DNA of 64,000 nt, taken from contig JAFXAP010000008.1 of NCBI GenBank assembly GCA_017516965.1, positions 124,001 through 188,000 of the forward strand. Direction: 5' to 3'. The notes beneath the pieces were generated by a model. It was not told the DNA's origin, made no database searches, and was given only the letters and a program-made list of their open reading frames with translations. Shown in pieces: positions 8,561 through 17,116 of the stretch. Source of the stretch: Clostridia bacterium. GTDB lineage: Bacteria > Bacillota > Clostridia > Oscillospirales > Acutalibacteraceae. The first letter of the stretch is position 1, and every line of letters starts with the position of its first letter. Made by a program: the position numbers and the translations under genes.

Positions 8561-9286
8561 ATGAATGATTTTTCTTACGCTTATCCTAGCGGCACAACAA
8601 CCGATGCACTCGCAGGTGGCTCAGCATCTGATGCACTTGCAGGTGTGGGTGTAGCATTTTTGGTTTTTGCTTTAGTCTTTTATGCACTTTTCTTTGTTTA
8701 CTTTATAGTAGCGTATGTTTTTCAGGCTATTTCTTTGCAGACCATAGCAAAACGCCGTGGCATTTCAAAACCCTGGCTTGCGTGGATACCTTTCGCTGTT
8801 AACTGGGTTCTTGGAGCAATTGCCCGCGACCACGACAAACGCAACGGCATTAACAGACGTTGGGACAAGGTTTTGCTTACTCTCTCGATTGTTGTTGGAG
8901 CGGTGGGTATCATCTTAGAAGTTGTTTTGTTTGTTTCTTTAATATGGACGTTTTTTAATGCTACCGGAAGTTATACAAGTGAAGAAGACATAGCGGTTCT
9001 TATAATAGGTATGTATCTCCTGTTAATTCCAATACTGTTTTTGGCAGGTGTTTTACAGATGCTATCACATATTTGTGTGTTTAAATTGTTTGAGTCAACC
9101 GTACCCGAAAGAACTCTTACATATTTCTTGATTTATTACCTACTTCCACTTGCAGCGCCGTTCTGTCTTTTCGCTTGCAGAAACAAAGGCTATGAAATAG
9201 AACAAACCCCTTTAGCTTTTGAACCGGTAAGCATACAATCGACAACTATTGTGCAAGAAGATATTGAACAAGTAGATACTGAATAA
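8561..9286 (+). CDS. Unknown polytopic membrane protein
   Basis: I do not recognise the 241-residue protein. It begins with a short soluble segment holding a small internal duplication (TDALAGG..SDALAG), then has four to five transmembrane segments (about residues 28-55, 75-90, 103-130, 143-168, 185-205). A conserved-looking cytoplasmic motif follows the first helix, IAKRRGISKPWLAWIP, which occurs in small uncharacterised Firmicutes membrane proteins and suggests a folded membrane-surface loop. The tail is acidic and polar. It has its own promoter, an AGGAGG ribosome site and its own terminator. Confidence 0.75.
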   Translation: MNDFSYAYPSGTTTDALAGGSASDALAGVGVAFLVFALVFYALFFVYFIVAYVFQAISLQTIAKRRGISKPWLAWIPFAVNWVLGAIARDHDKRNGINRRWDKVLLTLSIVVGAVGIILEVVLFVSLIWTFFNATGSYTSEEDIAVLIIGMYLLLIPILFLAGVLQMLSHICVFKLFESTVPERTLTYFLIYYLLPLAAPFCLFACRNKGYEIEQTPLAFEPVSIQSTTIVQEDIEQVDTE

Positions 9287-9294
9287 AAATTACA

Positions 9295-9317
9295 GGTCCG
9301 TTGTTAGCCAACGGACC
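9295..9317 (+). terminator. Intrinsic terminator of the membrane-protein gene
   Basis: GGTCCGTTG / CAACGGACC stem with loop TTAGC followed by seven T residues. Confidence 0.9.
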
Positions 9318-9353
9318 TTTTTTATGTTTGTTTAATTATAAAGATAAAAAATT

Positions 9354-9375
9354 AAGCCGTCCTTTTGGACGGCTT
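9354..9375 (-). terminator. Intrinsic terminator of the rpmG-secE-nusG-rplKA operon
   Basis: AAGCCGTCC / GGACGGCTT with a four-base loop lies just past the rplA stop; on the minus strand it is followed by TTAATTTTTT. Confidence 0.9.
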
Positions 9376-9386
9376 TTAAATTTTAA

Positions 9387-10082
9387 TTATGCGCCAAATC
9401 TTGCAACGTTAATCTTAACGCCAGGACCCATTGTGGTAGCCACTGTGCAAGATTTTACGTACTGACCTTTGGTAGCAGCAGGTTTAGCCTTTACGATAGC
9501 AGACATAAGTGCATCAAGGTTTTCCTGAAGTTTTTCTGCGCCAAAAGATACTTTGCCGATTGGGCAGTGAATGATGTTGGTTTTGTCAAGACGATACTCA
9601 ATTTTACCAGCCTTTGCTTCGGTAACTGCCTTAGCAACGTCAGGTGTTACAGTACCAGCCTTTGGTGAAGGCATAAGACCGCGAGGACCAAGAACCTTAC
9701 CAAGACGACCAACCATACCCATCATATCAGGTGTAGCGATAACTACGTCAAAATCCATCCAGTTTTCTTTTTGGATTTTTTCTACCATATCTTCAGCACC
9801 AACAAAGTCAGCGCCTGCAGCGGTAGCAGCTTCAGCCTTATCGCCCTTTGCAAGAACAAGAGTTCTTACAGTTTTACCTGTACCGTTAGGAAGAACAACA
9901 GCGCCTCTTACCTGCTGGTCAGCGTGACGTGAGTCAACACCAAGGCGAACGTGAAGTTCAACGGTTTCATCAAATTTTGCAGAAGCTGTCTTAACAGCTA
10001 CTTCTACTGCTTCTTCAACATCGTAGAATTTGCCGTTTTCGATAAGCTTTGCGCTTTCATTATATTTCTTTCCGTGTTTCAT
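9387..10082 (-). CDS. rplA: 50S ribosomal protein L1
   Basis: The 231-residue protein is full-length L1, which binds the mobile stalk of 23S rRNA next to the E site and can bind its own mRNA. Family signatures are clear: MKHGKKY at the start, [25 protein letters not shown] and the ribosomal L1 signature region [25 protein letters not shown]. It follows rplK by 13 bases and is the last gene before the operon terminator. AGAGGT serves as ribosome site. Confidence 0.98.
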   Translation of the reverse strand: MKHGKKYNESAKLIENGKFYDVEEAVEVAVKTASAKFDETVELHVRLGVDSRHADQQVRGAVVLPNGTGKTVRTLVLAKGDKAEAATAAGADFVGAEDMVEKIQKENWMDFDVVIATPDMMGMVGRLGKVLGPRGLMPSPKAGTVTPDVAKAVTEAKAGKIEYRLDKTNIIHCPIGKVSFGAEKLQENLDALMSAIVKAKPAATKGQYVKSCTVATTMGPGVKINVARFGA

Positions 10083-10095
10083 AGTCGTTTACCTC

Positions 10096-10521
10096 TTAAT
10101 CCACAACTTCAACGCCCATGCTGCGAGCTGTACCGGCAATCATGCTCATTGCGGATTCAATGCTTGCTGCATTAAGATCGGGCATTTTAGTTTCTGCGAT
10201 CTTTCTAACCTGTTCGCTTGTAATTTTAGCAACCTTTGTTTTATTAGGTGTACCCGATGCAGTTTCAATGCCGCATGCTTTTTTAATAAGAACGGCTGCT
10301 GGTGGGGTTTTTGTAATAAAACTGAAAGAACGGTCTGCGTAAACAGTGATGATAACAGGTATAATCATACCTACATCATTTTTGGTTCTTTCGTTGAATG
10401 CTTTGGTAAACTCCATGATGTTAACACCATGCTGACCGAGTGCAGGACCAACCGGGGGAGCCGGTGTTGCCTTACCTGCAGGAATCTGCAATTTAATATA
10501 ACCTGTAATTTTCTGAGCCAT
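10096..10521 (-). CDS. rplK: 50S ribosomal protein L11
   Basis: At 141 residues this is standard L11, the protein of the GTPase-associated centre that binds 23S rRNA helices 43-44 and is the target of thiopeptides. Seen are the Pro-rich N-terminal [25 protein letters not shown] and the C-terminal RNA-binding half ending [13 protein letters not shown]. The ATG at MAQKITGY has GGAGGTG at ideal spacing; the longer frame adds five residues across that ribosome site. It is preceded by a 196-base untranslated interval after nusG that may hold an L1-binding leader. Confidence 0.98.
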   Translation of the reverse strand: MAQKITGYIKLQIPAGKATPAPPVGPALGQHGVNIMEFTKAFNERTKNDVGMIIPVIITVYADRSFSFITKTPPAAVLIKKACGIETASGTPNKTKVAKITSEQVRKIAETKMPDLNAASIESAMSMIAGTARSMGVEVVD

Positions 10522-10717
10522 AAATAGCACCTCCATTATTCGTGGTAACCGTGTTTAGTCAAAGTTTTTACTTTGCTAAAGTAACACTTGGCGGAACGCT
10601 CATATACGCGCTCCTCCCACCGTGACATACAGATGCTCACATTTTTACAGACGGTTAACCTTGACTGCAAAAAAATCTATATGCCGGAAGTTAATAAGCA
10701 TTTCTGCGTATTAACAC
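10522..10717 (-). promoter_or_regulatory. rplK 5' leader, possible L1 autoregulatory element
   Basis: This 196-base interval separates nusG from rplK inside the operon and is longer than the other gaps (13-21 bases). On the minus strand it contains CGGTGGGAGG (10611-10620 on plus as the complement) and a TACTTT/AAAGTA hairpin at 10569-10583. Leaders in this position are known to bind L1, and a GTGGGAGG block is, from memory, common upstream of Firmicutes rplK. The regulatory role is inference. Confidence 0.45.
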
Positions 10718-11245
10718 TTAATCGTCGAGAGAGATTTGGTCAAGTTCAAGCTCAACCGGTGTTTCTCTACCGAACATTGAAAGTACAACACATACGTTAT
10801 TGTTAGCCAAATCAATTGATTTGATAACGCCGCTGTAGCCTTCAAGCGGACCGTTAATAATCTTAACTGTGTCACCCTCAGAGTAGCCTACTTCAACGCT
10901 GTGCTTTTCAACGCCAAGAGCTGCAACCTCTGCATCGGTAAGTGGCACTGGCTTAGAAGCCGGACCCACGAAACCTGTACAACCGCGGATGTTTCTTACA
11001 ACATACCAGCTGTCATCGGTAACAATCATTTTGATTAAAACGTATCCCGGAAAAATTTTTCTTTCAACCTCGCGAACCTTGTCGTCTTTAATCTCGGTAA
11101 CGGTCTCCATAGGAATTTTGATATCCTGAATAAGATCCTGCATACCGCGACTTTCAACCATTGTTGCAAGGTCAGTTGCAACCTTATTCTCATAACCTGA
11201 ATAAGTGTGTACAACGTACCATCTTGCTTCGCTTGTTTCAGCCAT
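10718..11245 (-). CDS. nusG: Transcription elongation/antitermination factor NusG
   Basis: The 175-residue protein has the NGN domain (RWYVVHTYSGYENKVATDL … VERKIFPGYVLIKM … VRNIRGCTGFVG) and a C-terminal KOW domain (EGDTVKIINGPLEGYSGVI). NusG binds the RNA polymerase clamp helices and links transcription with Rho or the ribosome. It follows secE by 21 bases with GGGAGG as ribosome site, the usual secE-nusG order. Confidence 0.98.
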   Translation of the reverse strand: MAETSEARWYVVHTYSGYENKVATDLATMVESRGMQDLIQDIKIPMETVTEIKDDKVREVERKIFPGYVLIKMIVTDDSWYVVRNIRGCTGFVGPASKPVPLTDAEVAALGVEKHSVEVGYSEGDTVKIINGPLEGYSGVIKSIDLANNNVCVVLSMFGRETPVELELDQISLDD

Positions 11246-11266
11246 ATACTCTAACCTCCCGAATTT

Positions 11267-11965
11267 TTATCGAAGGATGAGACCTATGAGTTCAGCAAGT
11301 CCCTTGTCAAGAATCCAGATAAACGCACCAACTAAAAGACACATAACAAGAACTATAACTGTGTTTTTAACAACATCACGTAGTCCCGGCCATACAATCT
11401 TTTTAGATTCGCTCTTGTAATCTTTAAAGAAACCGATTACACGCTGCATGATTGTGCGTTTTGCACCCTTAGACTGCATTACTTCGATATAATCATCGAT
11501 AAACAAGTAAGCTGCTGCTACAACCGCAAAAACCAAAAGGGCAATTGCTGTAAGCAATACAGAACTTTCATATACAACTGAAGTTCCGTTAAATACCACT
11601 TCTTTTACACGAGTATCAACAAATTTCATTGGGTCGCCAAGTGCTGCTACCAACATATAAATACCGGCGAGTAAGCCAACAGCAGGTGCAAAATAGCGCG
11701 CTGTTTTTGATTTAAATGTTAATGCGCTCAAAACAAGTCCCAATACTGTCAAACAAAAACAGAAAAGGAATTCTGCAGATGTTGCCAATGTGTACTCGGT
11801 GTCTGCGATTGTCAATTTGCCACGAAAAGCAAGTTCAGCACCAACCGAAGGTTCGGCTGCAATGTTGTTTGCAGTAATCGTTGCAAAAGGTGTGAAGAAC
11901 AATACCAAAGAAACTAATGCGAAGATAATTGAAAGAATCTGACAAATTCTATTGACAGTTTTCAT
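11267..11965 (-). CDS. secE: SecE preprotein translocase subunit with N-terminal multi-membrane extension
   Basis: The last ~62 residues are a normal SecE: an amphipathic cytoplasmic helix (RVIGFFKDYKSESKKIVWPG, the conserved W-P turn) and one transmembrane helix (TVIVLVMCLLVGAFIWILDKG). SecE clamps SecY. The protein is 232 residues, however, against about 60-75 for typical single-helix forms. Residues 1-165 form a separate membrane domain of about four helices (around 11-33, 64-86, 91-110, 135-157) with a polar loop after helices 1 and 3. The reading frame is continuous from an AAGGAGGGT ribosome site at MKTVNRICQIL, so this looks like a real fusion and not a misjoined frame. It sits in the normal place between rpmG and nusG. 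Confidence 0.9.
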   Translation of the reverse strand: MKTVNRICQILSIIFALVSLVLFFTPFATITANNIAAEPSVGAELAFRGKLTIADTEYTLATSAEFLFCFCLTVLGLVLSALTFKSKTARYFAPAVGLLAGIYMLVAALGDPMKFVDTRVKEVVFNGTSVVYESSVLLTAIALLVFAVVAAAYLFIDDYIEVMQSKGAKRTIMQRVIGFFKDYKSESKKIVWPGLRDVVKNTVIVLVMCLLVGAFIWILDKGLAELIGLILR

Positions 11966-11978
11966 AATTTTACCCTCC

Positions 11979-12128
11979 TTACTTTGTTTCCTTGTGCAAG
12001 GTGTGCTTTCTGCAGAACCTGCAATACTTGTTCATTTCAAGTCTATCAGGGTCGTTCTTCTTGTTTTTCATTGTGTTGTAGTTGCGTTGCTTGCATTCTG
12101 TGCAAGCGAGTGTAATTTTTACTCTCAT
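11979..12128 (-). CDS. rpmG: 50S ribosomal protein L33
   Basis: This 49-residue protein is zinc-type L33: [17 protein letters not shown] carries the first CxxC and [18 protein letters not shown] the second. It binds near the E site. The start at MRVKI follows GGGAGGTG; a longer frame that adds 41 residues is untranslated leader. It is the first gene of the secE-nusG-rplKA operon, 13 bases before secE, as in many Firmicutes. Confidence 0.96.
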   Translation of the reverse strand: MRVKITLACTECKQRNYNTMKNKKNDPDRLEMNKYCRFCRKHTLHKETK

Positions 12129-12310
12129 AACGGCACCTCCCGCTTTACGGAAATATTTTTTTCTCGGAACACACCGAGAATTGCCTCCCTCATTACAGAG
12201 CGCTTCATACTGCACCAAAGAGCATATATAGCACGTTCTTGGAAAGCACAATACAGTATGTTGTGCAACTGCGTTGATAAGGCTTAAAAAAGCCTTGCAG
12301 AGGTAGTAGC

Positions 12311-12339
12311 ATTATACCACAAACGTATCTGAAGGTCAA
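12311..12339 (-). promoter_or_regulatory. Promoter of the rpmG-secE-nusG-rplKA operon
   Basis: TTGACC, a 17-base spacer and TATAAT on the minus strand, near-perfect sigma-A consensus. About 175 bases of leader with two hairpins (AAGGCTT/AAGCCTT near 12282-12297 and TCTCGG/CCGAGA near 12160-12176) separate it from rpmG. Confidence 0.85.
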
Positions 12340-12353
12340 GTATTTTTTTATTT

Positions 12354-12833
12354 CTATTTATGATATGTCGAGCCCTCATTTATTTTAAAGGCGCGATATA
12401 TTTGTTCAAGGCACATCACTCTAAAAAGCTGATGTGGAAAGGTCATTGCCGACAAAGATAATTTCAAATCAGATTTTTGCTTTACGATATCACTTAACCC
12501 GTAAGAGCTTCCTATTATAAAGCACATATTTTTTCCACTGTTGGTATTGGTATCAACAAATTGGGCAAGTTGCTCACTTGAATATGATTTACCCTCTACA
12601 CAAAGTGTTGTTACTATACTGCCGTCAGGAATTCTTTTTTCTATCATTTCGGCTTCCTTTAAAAGCGCCGCATCAATCTCACTTTGCGACGGCTTTTCAG
12701 GCAAATTTATCGGATTTAACTCAATAATATCAAGTTTGCAATAACGAGACAGCCGTTTGGCATATTCGTCCACGGCATCACGCAGGTATTTTTCTTTTAA
12801 TCTTCCAAGCGTTATAAAAGTTATTTTAATCAA
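12354..12833 (-). CDS. rlmH: 23S rRNA (pseudouridine1915-N3)-methyltransferase RlmH
   Basis: The 159-residue SPOUT-class enzyme methylates pseudouridine 1915 in helix 69 of 23S rRNA. The trefoil-knot motifs are evident: ITLGRLKEKYLRDAVDEY at the N-terminus, CFIIGSSYGLS (SAM site), LSLSAMTFPHQLFRVMCLEQIYRA and the C-terminal YHK tail needed for activity. It starts with TTG, overlapping the TGA of walJ by four bases (TTGA), with GGGGGTGA as ribosome site. Confidence 0.96.
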   Translation of the reverse strand: MIKITFITLGRLKEKYLRDAVDEYAKRLSRYCKLDIIELNPINLPEKPSQSEIDAALLKEAEMIEKRIPDGSIVTTLCVEGKSYSSEQLAQFVDTNTNSGKNMCFIIGSSYGLSDIVKQKSDLKLSLSAMTFPHQLFRVMCLEQIYRAFKINEGSTYHK

Positions 12834-13618
12834 AATACCGTCACCCCCGCGTTCCTTGGTTTTGCGATTGTAAGAATGTAGTCAATATCTTCTTTTGCGC
12901 CTATGCTGTCAAGCATTGCTGCAGCAGATGACTTTGCAATAATGGGTGTATTGTTTTCTTCGCTAAGGTGCCCAAGTATTATTCTGGTGGTGCCGCTTTT
13001 TAAAAGGTTTGGCAGTTCCACTGCGCAAGCATTGTTAGAAAGATGGCCCGTGTCTGACAATATTCGCAATTTAAGTTGTGCGGCATAAGGACCTCTGCGC
13101 AACATTTCGACGTCGTGATTCGACTCTATAAGCACAGTATCACAACCGAGTATTTTACTTCTTACTTCATCGGTAACAATACCTAAATCGGTGCAAACTG
13201 CCGCGCGGCGACCATCGGGCAAAGATATTACATACCCTCCACTACCCTCGGCATCGTGCTTAGTTTTAAAAAAATCAATAAACACTTCATCTACTGCTAA
13301 ACCTTTTTCCGATACGGCAAAAGTTTTTGTTGTTTCGGGAATCATATTGCTTTGCGCTAATGTTTGCAAGGTTTGCTCTGAGGCTATTAGAGGGATTTTT
13401 GTGTTTTTTAAAAAGGTTTTTAGTCCTTTGGTGTGATCACTGTGTGTATGTGTTATGGCTACCGCCTTAATTTGCGAAATGTCGCCGCCCACCGAGTCAA
13501 GAAGCGGTATCATTGACTTGTATGATATTCCTGCATCAACAAGTATTGCTCCGCCGTTATATGATATATATGTACTGTTTCCTTTTGAGCCACTTGACAG
13601 TGTACACAGTCTTGCCAC
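12830..13618 (-). CDS. walJ: MBL-fold metallo-hydrolase (WalJ/YycJ-like)
   Basis: This 262-residue metallo-beta-lactamase-fold protein has the two-metal motif THTHSDHTKGL and later metal ligands in LIESNHDVEML, SDTGHLSNN and ILGHLSEENNTP. It matches the YycJ/WalJ group, whose B. subtilis member is linked to cell division and DNA processing. The start is GTG (MARLCTLSSGSKGNSTYI) with GGAGGG upstream. It lies between murA and rlmH in one operon; YycJ next to rlmH is a frequent Firmicutes arrangement, although here the walRK two-component genes are absent. Confidence 0.9.
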   Translation of the reverse strand: MARLCTLSSGSKGNSTYISYNGGAILVDAGISYKSMIPLLDSVGGDISQIKAVAITHTHSDHTKGLKTFLKNTKIPLIASEQTLQTLAQSNMIPETTKTFAVSEKGLAVDEVFIDFFKTKHDAEGSGGYVISLPDGRRAAVCTDLGIVTDEVRSKILGCDTVLIESNHDVEMLRRGPYAAQLKLRILSDTGHLSNNACAVELPNLLKSGTTRIILGHLSEENNTPIIAKSSAAAMLDSIGAKEDIDYILTIAKPRNAGVTVF

Positions 13619-13641
13619 AATTTTCCCTCCTTTTATATATT

Positions 13642-13672
13642 AAGTATGGCGGCTTAAAAAGCCGCCATACTT
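13642..13672. terminator. Strong hairpin between murA and walJ
   Basis: A perfect 14-bp stem (AAGTATGGCGGCTT / AAGCCGCCATACTT, three-base loop) starts at the murA stop codon. On the minus strand it is followed by TTAATATATAAAA, a poor T-run, so it may be a leaky terminator or an mRNA-stabilising hairpin that sets relative murA and walJ levels. Confidence 0.5.
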
Positions 13673-14958
13673 TATGCATTTTTAACAATCGGTTCCTTAT
13701 TTATAATGGGAACTCGTCTGATATCTGCGCCAAGTAATTGGAACTTTTCGGCAACATTTTCATAACCGCGGTCGATATATATAACATTTTCAACCTCGGT
13801 AATGCCCTTTGCCATAAGACCTGCAATAATCATTGCGGCGCCTGCCCTCAGGTCTACCGCCTTAACCGATGCAGGTGTTAACTTTTCAACACCTGTTATT
13901 ACAGCCATTTTACCGTCAACCTGAATTTTTGCGCCCATACCTATAAGCTGCTCAACATATCTGAAACGGTTGTCCCACACGCCTTCGGTTACAATGCTTG
14001 TACCTTCGGCAATTGCCAAAAGGGTTGCAATCTGGGGTTGCATATCGGTTGGAAAGCCAGGATGTGGCATTGTTTTTACGTTGCATTTACGGGGACGTCC
14101 TGTCATTTTAACACGAACAGCCTCGTCATATTCTGTTATCTCAGCGCCTGCTTCGACAAGTTTTGCTATTATTGATTCAAGATGTTTTGGTATTACATTT
14201 TCAATAACAACATCTCCACCCGTTGCGGCGGCGGCTACCATATATGTGCCCGCTTCAATCTGGTCGGGAATAATGCTGTATGTGCAACCGTGCAGTTTTT
14301 CTACGCCACGGATTTTAATAACGCTGGTACCTGCGCCCATAATATTTGCGCCCATAGAGTTAAGGAAGTTTGCAAGGTCAACAATATGTGGCTCACGCGC
14401 AGCATTTTCGATAACTGTAAGTCCCTGCGCTTTTGCCGCTGCCAACATAATATTTATTGTAGCGCCTACCGATACAACGTCGAGATAAACTGAACAACCG
14501 CGAAGTTTAGGTGCGCGAGCGTCAACCATTCCGTTTTCAATTATAACTCTGGCGCCCAAAGCTTCAAAACCTTTTATGTGCTGGTCGATTGGTCGCACAC
14601 CAAAATCACAGCCACCCGGAGGAGCTACACGCGCGCGATTGTGACGACCTAAAAGCGCACCCAAAAAATAACTTGACGCACGCATACCCTCTGCCATTTT
14701 TCTATCGATAACGAAAGAATTTGCTGACACAGGGTTTATTTCTACGGTTGATTTATTTATAAAACGAACCTCTGCTCCCAATTGCTTTATTGCGCGAAGC
14801 AATGTAGAAACGTCAGAGATTTCAGGTAAATTTTCAATAATGCAAGGTCTGTCTGCAAGAAGCGCTGCGGGCAAAATTGCTACTGCCGCATTTTTTGCGC
14901 CACTTATATGAACACTGCCTTTTAGCGGTTTGCCCCCATTTATCACAAACTTATCCAA
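13672..14958 (-). CDS. murA: UDP-N-acetylglucosamine 1-carboxyvinyltransferase MurA
   Basis: The enzyme transfers enolpyruvate from PEP to UDP-GlcNAc, the first committed step of peptidoglycan synthesis. EPT-family motifs are present: GGKPLKGSVHISGAKNAA at the N-terminus, the Cys-bearing loop PPGGCDFGVRP (catalytic and fosfomycin-reactive Cys at about residue 117), and PHPGFPTDMQPQ. I take the TTG at MDKFVINGG as start because GGGAG is eight bases upstream; a GTG three codons earlier sits too close to it. That gives 428 residues, normal for MurA. Its own consensus promoter is 15049-15077. Confidence 0.97.
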   Translation of the reverse strand: MDKFVINGGKPLKGSVHISGAKNAAVAILPAALLADRPCIIENLPEISDVSTLLRAIKQLGAEVRFINKSTVEINPVSANSFVIDRKMAEGMRASSYFLGALLGRHNRARVAPPGGCDFGVRPIDQHIKGFEALGARVIIENGMVDARAPKLRGCSVYLDVVSVGATINIMLAAAKAQGLTVIENAAREPHIVDLANFLNSMGANIMGAGTSVIKIRGVEKLHGCTYSIIPDQIEAGTYMVAAAATGGDVVIENVIPKHLESIIAKLVEAGAEITEYDEAVRVKMTGRPRKCNVKTMPHPGFPTDMQPQIATLLAIAEGTSIVTEGVWDNRFRYVEQLIGMGAKIQVDGKMAVITGVEKLTPASVKAVDLRAGAAMIIAGLMAKGITEVENVIYIDRGYENVAEKFQLLGADIRRVPIINKEPIVKNA

Positions 14959-15048
14959 ACACGGCACTCCCGTCTTCCAAAATTAAGAAATTGCCCAAAT
15001 AAAATTGGCCTTATAGAAAGTATGACCAATAAAACACATCTAATACCG

Positions 15049-15077
15049 ATTATACAGCATAAAACATATTTTGTCAA
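15049..15077 (-). promoter_or_regulatory. Consensus promoter of murA-walJ-rlmH
   Basis: TTGACA, a 17-base spacer and TATAAT on the minus strand, about 90 bases upstream of murA and just past the stop of the preceding membrane-protein gene. All six positions of both hexamers match the consensus. Confidence 0.88.
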
Positions 15078-15085
15078 TTAAAACA

Positions 15086-15919
15086 CTATGCCTGGTGCTT
15101 TGACGGTGATTTTGCGTTTTTTTGCACTTCGCCAAATTTGCATATTATATATGAAAGAATAAATATTGCCAATGAGATATCTAATAATACTGTCGAAATA
15201 TCGGAATTAGATAATCCGCTTTTTAAAATCAACGCAACAAAAACTTTTGGCACTGTTGTAACCGCGCAAAACATTACTGATGCTATGCCGGAAGCAAAAA
15301 TTTTTTTAATCTTTTTATCTTTATCGCCTACGCCGTTTTCAAAATTAGAAAATTCAAACATAAACCATAGCACTGCGCTGCTGGTGAAAATCATAAAAAC
15401 GTTTTCGGTAACCAGCGCTAAGGATGAAGTGCTTACAAAAACACTTATAAGCTTTACAATAAAACAAAAAACCGGTATAGACAATATCATAGAGGGCATT
15501 TTAAAGTCAGAAATATTTTTAAGCCCATACGCAAAAAACACAATAGCCGATAAAAGCATTAAAACAAAAAGAGCAAAATCATACCATGCGGTAGTTTGCC
15601 ACGCGCCAAACTTTAAAACTTCAGATATATTTGTCACTGCTTTATATATGAGCATACCGCCAACAAGTAAACTTGATACACAAATAGCAAGTTGCGGACA
15701 CTCACTTTCTTTACATTTTATATCAGTAATTGCGGTAAGCAAAGCCACTGCGGCAATGCCCGCGCAAACAATAACCGATATAAGTAGTCCCATTGTAGAA
15801 TATTGCTGTTTTATAAACCCTGTTGCGTTGTCAATGGTAAAATACACCTGTATTATGCGCAACACAACGCAAAGTGGCAACGATGTTGCTAACAGAATCA
15901 TTGCGTGACGATATTTCAT
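15086..15919 (-). CDS. Unknown polytopic membrane protein
   Basis: I do not recognise this 277-residue protein. It has seven or eight predicted membrane segments (about residues 7-28, 43-64, 76-95, 110-130, 142-163, 170-190, 212-233, 242-262), short loops, a small Cys pair motif (DIKCKESECPQLA) between helices 2 and 3, and a short basic tail. The start follows GAGGTGATTTTATA. It is transcribed in the same direction as murA, but murA has its own strong promoter after it, so a shared function is not implied. Confidence 0.72.
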   Translation of the reverse strand: MKYRHAMILLATSLPLCVVLRIIQVYFTIDNATGFIKQQYSTMGLLISVIVCAGIAAVALLTAITDIKCKESECPQLAICVSSLLVGGMLIYKAVTNISEVLKFGAWQTTAWYDFALFVLMLLSAIVFFAYGLKNISDFKMPSMILSIPVFCFIVKLISVFVSTSSLALVTENVFMIFTSSAVLWFMFEFSNFENGVGDKDKKIKKIFASGIASVMFCAVTTVPKVFVALILKSGLSNSDISTVLLDISLAIFILSYIICKFGEVQKNAKSPSKHQA

Positions 15920-15947
15920 ATTATAAAATCACCTCAAAGAATTTAAC

Positions 15948-15976
15948 TTGTCAATATAACATATACATTTTATATA
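15948..15976 (+). promoter_or_regulatory. Promoter of the SpoIID-like gene
   Basis: TTGTCA, 17-base spacer and TATATA, 40 bases upstream of the chosen start. Confidence 0.5.
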
Positions 15977-16018
15977 TATATAGCCAAAAAGTCAATAAAT
16001 TTAAAAGGTGTGTGTAAT

Positions 16019-16993
16019 ATGAAAGGAACTTTCCTAATGTCAATCGTTGTAATTTTTTCTATGCTTGTAATTCCGCTCTCGGCGCTATCTGAACCCAAAA
16101 GCGATATAATACCCACAGCTACGCCAAATACCGATACGCTTTATCAAAACAACGACACTTCATACACAGCAGAAACCTTTAAGGTGTTAAAAGACAACGA
16201 AGTTATAAAACTGTCGGCAAAAGATTATGTTTTTGGTGTGGTTGCCGCCGAAATGCCTGCGCTGTATCACGAAGAAGCGTTAAAAGCGCAAGCCGTTGCG
16301 GCATATACATTTGCTTGCTACAGAAAAAATACTGCCGCCGAGAGCGATTATGATATAACCGCCGACGGTGATACCGCGCAATGTTTTATCACACGTGATG
16401 AGGCTAAAAAGCGTTGGGGAGAAAAAGCAGATGAATACACCAAAAAGATTGACGACTGTATAAAAGCCGTCGCAGGCGAACTGCTTTGTTTTGATAACCA
16501 ACCTATTTTTCCGGCATATCACGCAATATCACCGGGCAAAACCAACACCTGCCTTGACGTGTGGGCAAAAGACATACCCTATTTAAAATCGGTTGAAAGT
16601 TCGGGCGATAGTCTTGCCCAGGGGTATTTAAGCGAGGCAAAATTCTCAGCAGAAGAACTTGCCAAAAAGCTTAAAAGCATTTCGCTACCATCAGGGGACG
16701 CCGAAAACTATTTTTCAGATATATCACTCACAGACAACGGATATGTAAAACAAATAAAATATTGCGGCACTTTAGTTCAGGGCTCACAAATCACAAAACT
16801 TCTTGATCTTAGGTCGAGCAATTTTACAGTTAAATTCACCGACAAAAATTTTGTGTTTAGTGTAACGGGTTACGGTCACGGTGTGGGTATGAGTCAGACC
16901 GGCGCCGATTATATGGCAAAAAAGGGTCATACGTATAAAGAAATATTATCACATTATTACTCAGGAGCATCTTTACAAAAAAATTTAAAATAA
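16019..16993 (+). CDS. Secreted SpoIID/LytB-domain protein
   Basis: The 324-residue protein begins with a signal or anchor segment (MKGTFLMSIVVIFSMLVIPLSALS) and is otherwise a SpoIID domain. The family's lytic transglycosylase region is seen in LSAKDYVFGVVAAEMPALYHEEALKAQAVAA, with the Glu of AAEMP corresponding to the catalytic Glu described for SpoIID; the C-terminal YGHGVGMSQTGADYMAKKGHTYKEILSHYYSGA block is typical. SpoIID cleaves glycan strands lacking peptides. In spore formers it drives engulfment, but vegetative paralogs exist and no other sporulation cluster is nearby. The ATG after AAAAGG is preferred to a GTG three codons upstream. Confidence 0.88.
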   Translation: MKGTFLMSIVVIFSMLVIPLSALSEPKSDIIPTATPNTDTLYQNNDTSYTAETFKVLKDNEVIKLSAKDYVFGVVAAEMPALYHEEALKAQAVAAYTFACYRKNTAAESDYDITADGDTAQCFITRDEAKKRWGEKADEYTKKIDDCIKAVAGELLCFDNQPIFPAYHAISPGKTNTCLDVWAKDIPYLKSVESSGDSLAQGYLSEAKFSAEELAKKLKSISLPSGDAENYFSDISLTDNGYVKQIKYCGTLVQGSQITKLLDLRSSNFTVKFTDKNFVFSVTGYGHGVGMSQTGADYMAKKGHTYKEILSHYYSGASLQKNLK

Positions 16994-16996
16994 TAC

Positions 16997-17025
16997 TTGA
17001 CAAACCGCGACCCGTTGTATATAAT
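16997..17025 (+). promoter_or_regulatory. Perfect consensus promoter of rplJL
   Basis: TTGACA, 17-base spacer and TATAAT, all consensus bases, immediately after the SpoIID-like gene and 150 bases before rplJ. Confidence 0.93.
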
Positions 17026-17035
17026 AGTCAAGCAA

Positions 17036-17095
17036 TCCAAAGACAGTAGGTGGCATTTGCCGTAAGTTTTACGCCTACCGAGGTGAGCGTGAATA
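17036..17095 (+). promoter_or_regulatory. L10 leader (ribosomal protein L10 autoregulatory element)
   Basis: The leader has the L10-leader hallmarks: a GTAGG/CCTAC helix (17046-17050 with 17074-17078) directly followed by CGAGGTGAGCG, the kink-turn element bound by the L10(L12)4 complex. Placement between a strong promoter and rplJ is the classical one. Excess L10-L12 binds it and lowers expression. Confidence 0.88.
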
Positions 17096-17116
17096 ATTTT
17101 AATTTTAAATTTTTCA

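Noticed and set aside
10030-10527. 165-residue plus-strand ORF over rplK
   Set aside because: Antisense to ribosomal protein L11, Cys/Phe/Asn-rich, no ribosome site or family resemblance.
16019-16993. Sporulation capacity inferred from SpoIID, CotH and site-2 protease
   Set aside because: Each protein type has vegetative relatives, and no sigma factor, spoIVFA, spoIIR or coat cluster is in the window, so spore formation is not supported.
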